Assembly: GCA_021031095.1 (NCBI GenBank)
Contig: JAGFVP010000052.1
Span: 1 to 64,000 of the forward strand
Source: Bathelium albidoporum
Taxonomy: Eukaryota > Ascomycota > Dothideomycetes > Trypetheliales > Trypetheliaceae
Reading direction: 5' to 3'
DNA: 64,000 nt
In this document: positions 21,811 through 30,666 of the stretch, in pieces
Numbering within the stretch: the stretch's first letter is position 1
How the letters are laid out: every line of letters begins with the position of its first letter
The notes under the pieces: generated by a model
Database searches by the model: none
Told to the model about the DNA's origin: nothing
Seen by the model: only the letters and a program-made list of their open reading frames with translations
Made by a program: the position numbers and the translations under genes

Positions 21811-23297
21811 CGTCAGGCATCTCAGCAAAATTCGTGGAACAACCAAAATGGTGCGGACCTCCGAACCCCACCAAATTTACTAGCAAACAGGAGCCCTTAT
21901 TCACCTGCTGCTTTCACAACACATTCAAATGGCTGAATTTTGAGCATGAATTGAAGCTATTCAATTTGCTGCGCAGCTTTTCATCCCATTAATATCCGGT
22001 GGAGAGGCCCTGATGGTCCAGACAAGCATGCATACGATCCTGCATAGTCAACACCTGCTTATTGATCTCTTCCTGTGAGATTTGGTTCCATTCAAAGTGA
22101 ATGGCCTTTATAAGCTGCTCTTGGTCTAAGCAGCCACGGTGTTTTACTCGTACGCGCTGTTTTAGAGTTCGCCAGATAGTCTTAATAATACTGAAATCAG
22201 GGTTATAAACACAGTTCTGGTATGATTTAATATCGTGTTTCTTCTTAAAGGTAACCACAGGGTTCCTTTTTAAGTGATTGCCGTGAGTATTATCTCCATT
22301 CTCCTGTAAGATCAGGTGTTCACGAAGGTGAGCAGATAAGGTGTCTTGATAAGAACGTAAGGCAGGCAGATAAACCTTTTCCAAGATCCCCACATATTAC
22401 TTTTATGTGAGATTTCCAGCGCCTTCTTAATCCTAATAAAAATACAATTCAGTCTTAAAATTCCAGCTAACAGCAGCCTAATAGTGTAATATGGTGTTGT
22501 TTTTTTGAGATTTGAATTATATATAATTCGGCTCATAATGTTCCTATCTTTATCTTGTAACCTAGCAGTGATTTTCTTGTCTAATAACAAAGTGGGTTTT
22601 ATCTAAAAAGTGGATAAGCTTTCAATCCTTATCTGTCTAGTAAAGGTGATCTCGTGCCCAATTAACCCTATTCTGTTTAGAGACAGGCTTAATATATCGT
22701 CCCTAATAGGTTTTACAACGATTATAACCTTATTTTTTTAGATGCTGTTGAAGTGTCCATCAAGAATAAGGTAGATCCAGAGTTATGTAAACAGATGAAA
22801 GTGTAAGAGCGCGATGTTCAAAGCTGAAGGTGATCCAGATAAGAATAGCTGTAATGAACTTATAGGTGAGGGATCTCGGTCGGCCAGGACGTGTAACTTA
22901 AGATGTATGCCTAGATGTGGGATCCTTGAGGTGGTGATAAGCAGTAGTACGAGGATAGTTCAGTGCTTTAAGCACTTTACTTCTGGATCGACGAGAGGAA
23001 GGTGAATAGGCATCCTCAACGGCAATAGCTTGCTTAAGAGCAGCACGGCGAGGTGTTCGTATAACTCTGCCTGGTTGACGAGGCAGTAATTCAGGATCAG
23101 GTGTAAGCAGACGACGTGGATTAATATAACCAGCTAGGTTGGTAGTCAACACCATGGTTAAATAAGATGGAAGCAGCAATGAAAAGTGGTTGAAGAAACA
23201 AGGTCCCAAACAAGCCATGTTTTACTAGTAAATAAGGTGGGGTTGGTGGGGAATCGCGGTTTTGGTTGTTCCACGAATTTTGCTGAGATGCCTGACG
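21811..23297. mobile_element. Degenerate Tc1/mariner-type DNA transposon, about 1.49 kb
   Basis: The left end (21811-21886) starts CGTCAGGCATCTCAGCAAAA and continues TTCGTGGAACAACCAAAA ... TTTACTAG. The right end (23219-23297) is its reverse complement with few mismatches, so the terminal inverted repeats are about 76-79 bp. The interior is AT-rich and carries a broken transposase on the minus strand. No TA target duplication is visible next to either repeat. The AT bias and nonsense codons fit repeat-induced point mutation. Confidence 0.85.
21989..23155 (-). pseudogene. Tc1/mariner transposase pseudogene
   Basis: The minus-strand N-terminal piece (from the ATG at 23155) reads a basic helix-turn-helix region with RVIRTPRRAALKQAI and YPRTTAYHHLKD. 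The central part is riddled with stops but still shows a DKTHF-like block (normally DETHF) and a VTR..EHYEPNYI block. The 3' piece (22393-21989) is the DDE_3 C-terminus: NPDFSIIKTIWRTLKQR, then QEEINKQVLTMQDRM. In active relatives that block is usually PDLNPIENxW. Here the catalytic Glu position is Lys (AAG), a change compatible with G-to-A mutation. The element cannot encode an active enzyme. Confidence 0.8.
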
Positions 23298-23703
23298 TGT
23301 GAGAATCTTTCCGCTGTAAAAGCAAATCTCGAACCAGCCACCAGCGCGACTGAGCAATCACAGCCTTCCTCAGCTCCACAACAAAATGCTGCAGAAACAT
23401 ATGACAGTGCATTGCGCCAGCCCAGCATTTCCCCACTCCTTTGGTCTTGCAGATGTGTTTGGCGCAGGTCATCCTTATTTCTTTGTTGGTATTTTGAACA
23501 TGCATCTCAGCTTGTTCTGTCACCGGCCATTAGACGGTCCTCGGGATGTACAACGTGAAGGGAGACCGAAGATAAATCGCGCACCATGTTCAGATTAGTG
23601 TGTATGTGAAATTCGCGTGCCCACTTATCCAGACTGTTGATACCATCCAAAGCTCCCTACTCTGTAGGCACTTCGAACCGCAAGCAGCAAATATCCAAGG
23701 ATC
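23298..23703. other. Region between transposon and rhodopsin-domain gene
   Basis: No recognised gene. A minus-strand frame reaching 23523 overlaps the transposon end and has no recognisable domain. The last 100 bp are the likely promoter of the gene starting at 23704. Confidence 0.45.
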
Positions 23704-24538
23704 ATGGCGTCGAGTGCGGGCCAATCTCTTATGGGCCTCACATGGTGGTTTATGGCCATGGTGATGATAGTCCTCGCTCTGCGATTCTTTGTCCGAGTGC
23801 AGTTGTTGCGCCAGACTGGACTTGACGATTATATGATGCTCATAGCTGGAGTTTGTTCATTCCTCCCGTCAATTCGAGCTTCCATTTTTAATAATTTACT
23901 AGATGTTCATATTTGCTTCCCAGATCCTACTCACAATCATATACGAGTATGGGCTTGGGCAGACTGATGACCTTACCATGGATCAAATGATTCATATCTT
24001 TAAATATCAATGGATATACGTAATCCCAGCTAACGTATCTTCTGTTTTCTCACGTATTTCCATTGCTATACTCCTGGGCCGCCTCTTTAGCGTAAAGAAA
24101 TGGTTTCGATGGTATCTGGTGTCGACAACGTTCATAGCCGCCTGTTTGGACATTACCCTCCTTGTCGAATTATGGACATCTTGTTCTCCCATCTCAGCTC
24201 TTTGGAATCCTGAAGTGGCAGCGCACGCTCATTGCTTGAGTCCTTCGATATTCAGCGACATTGCATATGCCTATCAAAGTAATGATACCCACATATACAT
24301 CTCAACGGGATACTCACTGCATGATAGGCGTACTCACCCTGACCGATCTCACGTTTGTGCTGTTTCCAGTTATATTTGTCTGGAAATTAAACATGGCTTT
24401 GAAGAAAAAAATCGGGTTGATCGCTGTCTTCTGTCTTGGTCTTTTGTGAGCAGAGGCACAGCCTGTTCGTGAGGTGACATAGCTAATACAGTTCTTAGTA
24501 CCGCGGTGGCCTCGCTAATGAAAATGATTGAAGTTTAG
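23704..24538 (+). pseudogene. Rhodopsin-domain (SAT4/PTH11-like) membrane protein, truncated
   Basis: Exons 23704-23850, 23903-24278, 24328-24445 and 24499-24538 splice in frame with good GT-AG borders. The protein has family hallmarks: TM1, GLDDYMML before TM2, YEYGLGQ, WIYVIPANVSSVFSRISIAILL, a Cys-containing SCSPISALWNPE loop, and LTDLTFVLFPVIFVWKLN. It then stops at TAG (24536-24538) after FTAVASLMKMIEV. The missing last part of the fold is still recognisable downstream at 24620-25016 in a different frame. I found no intron that joins the two, because a TAA just before the downstream block blocks the needed frame. Either a frameshift has broken the gene or a non-canonical intron exists. 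The family is of unknown biochemical function. Confidence 0.6.
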
Positions 24539-24619
24539 TCAGCCTCAAAGCAGAAGTCGTCAATTTGTATGAAGCAACATCATGGTGTATTCAGTGATCG
24601 CTAATGTGAAATAGCTGGC

Positions 24620-25016
24620 ACGATTCCCAGCCTCATCTGGAGCGCGTGTGAAGCCTCGATGGTCATCATTATGGGCTGCATCCCTACCTTGGGACCTCTG
24701 ACCAAGCTTGAAGTTCCCAGTATACGCTACTATTTGATCCATAGCCTACCATTCACCAAAAATAATGGTTCTTTGCGGAAGTCATCAGCAACTCCTAGCG
24801 GAGAAAATCTTTCGGGCGACTCCGTTTTTCCAAAACACCCTCACAATTACTATGAGCTCAAACCAAACTTCAACTCACAAGCCTGTAAAACAACTACACC
24901 CACCGCATTGGCAGGAGGAGACTCTCGAGCTTCTCGAGCGAAGTTGGAGAATATCCACCGAAGAGACAGCTTCACTCTATCATACGAACAAGCGGCAGGC
25001 TCGCACAGGATAGTGT
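24620..25016 (+). pseudogene. Detached C-terminal part of the rhodopsin-domain protein
   Basis: The open frame reads GTIPSLIWSACEASMVI and IMGCIPTLGPLTKL, the typical sixth/seventh helix region (…EAN…IIxxCIPTLxPL) of fungal rhodopsin-domain proteins. A polar tail follows to TGA at about 25016. It is out of frame with the upstream exons. Confidence 0.5.
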
Positions 25017-26004
25017 GAGAACAATACCAATTTCTGTGTAGTTAGATATGCGTCGCTTACCACCATGCTAATCAATGTTGTCCTGCAAAATATGGTGTAG
25101 GTAATTCTAGTCTCGCGTAAGTTAGAACTAGGAGTGACGTGTGATGCTCGAAGACTACGTCAGCCCTTCCTATCTTCGAATGAGTGCTACTAGTGCCTTT
25201 ACCATTTGTGTCACTCCATAGAACTGACATTCTGCTCAAAGTGACATACTGCAGCAAATACTCGTCACTGCTTCCTCGCTCGGGCTCGATTGAGGAAAGG
25301 AACAATGAAAGTACCGCACCAGTAGGCTTGTCGTCATCGCGCTGTAGATTCTACTTTCAGCCTCTTCTCAGCTTGTCTGCCTGATTGTTAGCTTGCCTGT
25401 TCCTCTCCGTCAATTCATATCATAGTGCGTCAGGTGCGAGGTTCCAAGGTCCAGTGTTCAGGCAAGGTGATCGGGCAGCACAAATCAACGGGACGTGCCG
25501 TCTGGTTGGTCCAACCGCATTGACGAGAAACCAAATGTGGTTACTGTAATATTGGCTCCATCCAAATGCCGATATCTTCAGCTGGCTAAAGGCGTAGCAT
25601 TTGCGTGCGCTACGCCGGCGTATGAATTCCGAATGGCCGAATTTCTAACTCCAGGGCGACACAAGGAGAAAGTTATTCAGCCTCTGCAGTCATCTACAAG
25701 CCATTTATGTCATAAAAGGCAATTTTCATCCAGAGATTTGGTACACTTTTAGCTAACGTCAAATCAATCGCCCACGAGAGCGCCACCAAATTATTCGACG
25801 CCTTGGAAAATGACTGGGAATCAGCCACCTTCCGTTAACGGCTGCCTCATGATCTTCGTCTCTGAGGTTTCTGACTTAAATAAATAGCATCTGATGTTGC
25901 TCTTATCCAGGACCGGACCAAACCAAACACGGTTGAGTGGAAATTATATCCTGCAAGGAAGTCCAAGTCATCGTTAAAACCTTTTAATTCTTTGCGTTCA
26001 TCAG
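25017..26004. other. Intergenic region upstream of the A-T-TE synthetase
   Basis: No convincing complete gene. A possible short first exon for the synthetase lies at 25810-25866 (see next entry). The remainder is AT-rich with no repeats noticed; it is the probable promoter. Confidence 0.5.
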
Positions 26005-28797
26005 AATGGAAAAGAAAGCATTGTACATGTGCTCCGAACAGCTGCTCACCATAAAGGCAAGGGTCTCATCATCTACACTCCTAACAACACAGAAAAACAC
26101 ACATTTATCTCGTATCAGCAACTTCTTCGTAGGTCCTCAGAAAACGCCAGGGCGATCCGTCGAGTCAGTGGGTTTTCGGCACGGACCGTTGTTTTTCTCC
26201 ATTTCGACAGTCATTCCGACAACATTGAATGGTTTTGGTCGGTCGTCCTGGCAGGCGGTATCCCAACTATTTCCCCTCCTTTCACCAATTCGGTCGAGCA
26301 GCGCAGGAAACATCTCCTTCATCTTCAAAAGTTATTGAATGATCCGATATGCTTGACAAGAGAGAGTTTGGTCCAGGAATTTGCATGTCAAGATTCATTA
26401 AGAATTCAAACGATCGATAGCATTTCCCCAGCACATTCCCCACTAGATGGCACTGAAGAAGCATCAGAGGTCTTCGCTCGGGCCGACAGTAGAGTTGGAC
26501 AGGATGAGCCAGCTGTGCTCATGCTCACCTCTGGCAGTACTGGTGATGTTAAGGCTGTCTGTCTCAGCAACAGTCAAATCATTACTGCGCTTCGGGGCAA
26601 GATCACCTTCCATGGGACCCAAGAAGGTGATATTTTCCTTAACTGGATTAACCTGGATCATGTGGCGGATCTGACAGAAATTCACCTCCACGCAATGTAC
26701 CTCGGCTGTGATCAAGTCCATGTTCCGGCATCAACGATCATTCAAAATCCATTGCTGTTCCTTGAATTGCTCAGTAAGCACAAAATCGCCTACACGTTTG
26801 CCCCCAACTTTCTTCTATTCCACTTGGAGGAGTCTCTTGCTACGATGAAGCTGCAATCGTCATCAATAGACCTTTCGCATCTCCGATCTCTGATCTCAGG
26901 GGGCGAAGCAAATGTGGTGGGAACCTGCGACTCTTTATCTAAGATGCTTGAGGGATTAGGCACCGGGAAAAACGTGATAAGCCCTGGATTTGGTATGACT
27001 GAGACCTGCGCTGGATCTATTTACAACAAAAGATTCCCCGAAATTGATATTCTCCACAACCGAGAGTTCGCGTCACTGGGTCGCTGCATCCCTGGAATCG
27101 ATCTGAGGGTTACAATACTTGACGATGGCGGAAAGAGAGCAGGAGTAGCTGAGCAAGGACAACTGGAGGTCTGTGGACCTTTGGTCTTCCAGAAATACTT
27201 CAATGACCCCGTGTCAACGAGCACTGCATTTACCGATGACGGATGGTTTCGTACCGGAGATCTTGCGTTCATCGACGAAAGAGGCGACTTAATCCTCTCG
27301 GGCAGAACAAAAGAACTGATAAACATCAACGGCGTAAAGTACGCTCCTCAAATCTTAGAAAATGCTATCGCCGAAGCTTCTATTCCTGGAGTCGTACCTT
27401 CTTTCACAGTGGTATTCTCCTATAGGCCCGAGAGATCGCCAACAGAGCGTGTTTGCGTCATCTATCTTCCATCATTTAGCCAAACCGATTGGATGACCCG
27501 CGCAGATACCAATGATGCTATTTGCAGAGCGGTCATGTTGTGCATGGGCACGCGGCCTTATGTGCTTCCGCTTAATGAGAATCGTCTTCAGAAATCCACA
27601 CTTGGCAAGCTATCTCGAGCGAAGATTCAAGCCAATTTCATTGGAGGGCACTATAGATTCGAGCAGCAACTGAATGAACATGAACTGCAACTCTATCATT
27701 CGACAACAATTGCGAGCCCTACGGACGACTTTGAAGAGATGCTCGTGTGTGAGTGTATGGGTCATTTCGGATTCTCAAGAGAGGATATGGGTGTCGAAAC
27801 CAATATTCTAGATTTAGGCATCGACTCTATCGAGCTCTTCAAATGGAAGAAAAGGCTGCAAGGGACGTTGGAGATTCCGGATATACCGATAGCTACAATC
27901 ATCACTAGCCCAACCATTCGCCAACTCGCGTTGGCTCTGAAAGAGCTTCAAAAACCTCGCAGTTACGACCCGCTTGTTGTTTTACAATCGAAAGGTTCCA
28001 AAACCCCTTTGTGGCTCATTCACCCGGGCATTGGAGAGATTTTAGTCTTCATAGGTCTTGCTAAATACCTAACGGACCGCCCTATTTACGCTATACGCGC
28101 AAAGGGCTTCGACGGGCAAAAGCAATTCAAGACTCTCCCAGAAGCCCTCGAAACATACCACGATGCCATCAAGCACAAACAGCCACATGGTCCGTATGCA
28201 ATTGCAGGATACTCATACGGAACTCTGCTTGCATTCGAGCTCACAAAACGTATGATGCTTCAAGGTGACACGATCAAATTCCTGGGAGCGTTTAATTTAG
28301 CACCTCATGTCAAATGGAGAATGCGACAGCTTGACTGGGTTGAGGCCTTATTGAATTTATCTCACTTCCTTCAGCTTCTAGAGCCCGATTTTGCAATGTC
28401 GTTATCGCCCGAATTGCGTTCGATGAAATCGCGGGAAGAGATATTGTCTCGCGTTGTCTCTCTCTCTGCGCCGGGCCGTCTCCAGGAGCTGGGCCTCAGT
28501 AATAGGAAGTTACACGAATGGGCCGATGTAGCAATGGGACTCCACGATATGGCTCGAGATTACGATCCCTCGGGAACGGTCGAGTGTATTGACGTGTTTG
28601 TTGCGTCACCTTTAACAGCCGTGGCCAAGTCACGAGAGGAATGGATGGAGAAGCACCTTAGGTTCTGGGCCGATTTCTCTGCAACAGCACCAAGGTTTCA
28701 TTCGGTGCAAGGCGAGCACTACACAATGCTCGGTCCGGACAACATTCATTCTTTCCAAAAAATGCTCAAGACAGCCTTGTGTGATCGGGGAGTCTAG
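26005..28797 (+). CDS. A-T-TE NRPS-like synthetase (aryl-keto-acid dimerising type)
   Basis: A continuous frame of about 930 aa. Adenylation domain: LTSGSTGDVK (A3), SPGFGMTETCAGSIYN (A5), WFRTGDLAFID (A7), GRTKELININGVKYAP (A8), and STLGKLSRAKI with the A10 lysine. Carrier domain: LGIDSIEL, with Ser608 as the phosphopantetheine site (counting from 26005). Thioesterase: GYSYG with Ser737, and GEHYTMLGP with the catalytic His. There is no condensation domain. This layout is that of TdiA, atromentin, microperfuranone and butyrolactone synthetases, which activate and dimerise aryl pyruvates. All core motifs look intact. The 5' end is unsettled: no in-frame ATG precedes the domain, and an upstream stop at 25975 forces either a non-ATG start or an upstream exon. 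The CATCAG acceptor ending at 26004 could join exon 25810-25866 (ATG...GAG|GTTTCT) in phase. Confidence 0.88.
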   Translation, partial: NGKESIVHVLRTAAHHKGKGLIIYTPNNTEKHTFISYQQLLRRSSENARAIRRVSGFSARTVVFLHFDSHSDNIEWFWSVVLAGGIPTISPPFTNSVEQRRKHLLHLQKLLNDPICLTRESLVQEFACQDSLRIQTIDSISPAHSPLDGTEEASEVFARADSRVGQDEPAVLMLTSGSTGDVKAVCLSNSQIITALRGKITFHGTQEGDIFLNWINLDHVADLTEIHLHAMYLGCDQVHVPASTIIQNPLLFLELLSKHKIAYTFAPNFLLFHLEESLATMKLQSSSIDLSHLRSLISGGEANVVGTCDSLSKMLEGLGTGKNVISPGFGMTETCAGSIYNKRFPEIDILHNREFASLGRCIPGIDLRVTILDDGGKRAGVAEQGQLEVCGPLVFQKYFNDPVSTSTAFTDDGWFRTGDLAFIDERGDLILSGRTKELININGVKYAPQILENAIAEASIPGVVPSFTVVFSYRPERSPTERVCVIYLPSFSQTDWMTRADTNDAICRAVMLCMGTRPYVLPLNENRLQKSTLGKLSRAKIQANFIGGHYRFEQQLNEHELQLYHSTTIASPTDDFEEMLVCECMGHFGFSREDMGVETNILDLGIDSIELFKWKKRLQGTLEIPDIPIATIITSPTIRQLALALKELQKPRSYDPLVVLQSKGSKTPLWLIHPGIGEILVFIGLAKYLTDRPIYAIRAKGFDGQKQFKTLPEALETYHDAIKHKQPHGPYAIAGYSYGTLLAFELTKRMMLQGDTIKFLGAFNLAPHVKWRMRQLDWVEALLNLSHFLQLLEPDFAMSLSPELRSMKSREEILSRVVSLSAPGRLQELGLSNRKLHEWADVAMGLHDMARDYDPSGTVECIDVFVASPLTAVAKSREEWMEKHLRFWADFSATAPRFHSVQGEHYTMLGPDNIHSFQKMLKTALCDRGV

Positions 28798-29423
28798 TAT
28801 CAACGGTCAGCTTTTGATAGGATCTCCCTCGTAAGTCTTCGATACTTATGATCTCAAAACTGCCCTAACATATCTGCGTGTAGGTCCGCCTAGACGTTAC
28901 CTGAGCAATAGAGGGTAAAGTAGAGACCGGGTGTATATGCCGCCGTTTATATATTAGTGGCCTGAAAGTGAGCGTGACTTAGAGTAGTTGTGTAAAAGCT
29001 TTTATATTAAACTGGACTTGAACGTTTACCTAGCAATGCTTCATGCTCAGGAATTGGTGTTTGCTATCCCCAGATTTGACAAAATCAATGTATGCATTGT
29101 CATGTCAGTCCCTGACAAACACTCTGGCTTCCATGCCAGAGTCTTCGTTGACGGGCCATCCTAGTTTAGCCCGCTGTTGATCTAGCAAGCCTATGTACCT
29201 GCAAGTTTCGCGTAGCGGCCCAATAAAAGCTGTGAGGCGCCGGAAAGGCTGCAGCCGGGGATGAGTCGTACAATAAATATATATGAGGTCATCTCATGCA
29301 GCCGATCGTTGGATGAGCTGCTCCAATGTACTCTAATGCATCTTTGCTAAGCGGACCAAGCCTTAAGTCGTCCTTAAAGAAGACTGCACAAATCAAGAAG
29401 TACGGAATCTTTTTTTAATCATC
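28798..29423. other. Intergenic region, synthetase to SDR
   Basis: No gene. It contains the synthetase 3' flank and the SDR promoter. A TATATATGAGG stretch lies near 29278, about 145 bp before the SDR start. Confidence 0.5.
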
Positions 29424-30666
29424 ATGGGTTATTCGCTGTTGAGAAGCCTGTGGGATCAGGGATTCAGAATCCCAAAGCCTGCACTTACGGAAAACAACCT
29501 AGACGATCAGAAAGGAAAAGTGAGCGGCTGAATCCGTGCGAGACTCCCAAGATATAACTTACCAAGTTACGTGCAGGTTGCCATCGTTACAGGCTATGTT
29601 GGATGTGGATTCGAGCTTGCCAAGATCCTCTATCAACGCAATGGAACCATATATCTTGCCGGTCGCAATACCGACAAAGGAGAAAATGCTGTAAAGACCA
29701 TTCAAGAGCATTTTCCAGACTCGGAAGGCTACATTGAATTTTTGAAAGTAGATCTTGCGGACTTGAGCTCTATCAAGCCTGCTGTCGACACTTTTCTCTC
29801 TAAATCAAGCACTCTGCATTGCTTGACTAATAATGCCGGGGTCATGATGACTCCTAATGGCAGCAAGACTGCTCAGGTAAAGGCTGAGCATCCAGAATAA
29901 TTATAGATCACAACCCTCATATATTATCCTCTGCTTTAGGGTTACGAGCTTCAGATGGGCACGAATTGTCTCGGCCCGTATTTGTTCACAAAGTTACTTT
30001 TGCCAATCTTGCAACGCACAGCAGCTTCGTCACCTCCTGGTGTCGTTCGCGTGACTTGGGCTGCGTCTCTTGCCACAGAAGTTATGTCTCCACAAGGCGG
30101 AATCCAGTACGATGCTCAAGGCGCACCGAGCGTGCTTGGTAAGAACAGAGACTACGCCCAGTCCAAAGTTGGCAACATTTTCCTAGCGCACGAACTAGCG
30201 AAAAGACATGGCAAGGATGGAATTATTAGCGTAGTAGGCGGATCTCAGGAAAGTCTAGGTCGAGTGACTAACGTTACAAGGCGTGGAATCCGGGCAACCT
30301 CAACACAGAACTGGGTCGGCACCTATTCTTTCTGCAGGAATTCATAGTCGTAAGTTCTTCTTAAGTATATCCAGCTCAGCAATCATTCTGCTACACCAAA
30401 GCAAGTGGATTTATGCAGAGTTACTGACGAGGTCTCTTTTGCGACAGAGAAAGCTCTTCCTATACCCAGCCAGACTCGGCGTATACACCGAGCTCTTTGC
30501 TGGATACGCACCAGCGATTAAGCCGGATCATAACGGCGCTTACATCATCCCATGGGGCCGAATTGGCTCCTCAAGGCCTGATGTCTACGAGGCGATGAGG
30601 GATGACGCTGGGGGTTCCGCCCAATTCTGGGAATGGTGTGACAAGGAAACGAGCAGGTGGACTTAA
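29424..30666 (+). CDS. Short-chain dehydrogenase/reductase
   Basis: Exons 29424-29519, 29577-29876, 29940-30233, 30281-30349 and 30448-30666 all join in phase 0 and give 325 aa. Rossmann-fold NAD(P)-dependent oxidoreductase of the retinol-dehydrogenase/WWOX-like fungal group. It shows NNAGV, YAQSK (Tyr204, Lys208) and WNPGNLNTEL. Oddity: the cofactor loop reads VTGYVGCGFEL, one residue shorter than the usual TGxxxGxG (relatives read TGGYxGxG), so a glycine codon appears lost. The donor at 30234 was chosen over 30231 because it keeps SVAWNPGN; both are in phase. It lies downstream of the A-T-TE synthetase on the same strand and is a candidate tailoring enzyme. Confidence 0.85.

Noticed and set aside
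23158..23523. 121-codon minus-strand frame across the transposon's right end
   Set aside because: It runs through the terminal inverted repeat, and its counterpart at the left repeat translates the same repeat in another context. No domain is visible.
26006..26338. ATG at 26006 as start of the A-T-TE gene
   Set aside because: It lies in a different frame from the adenylation domain and reads an unrelated peptide.
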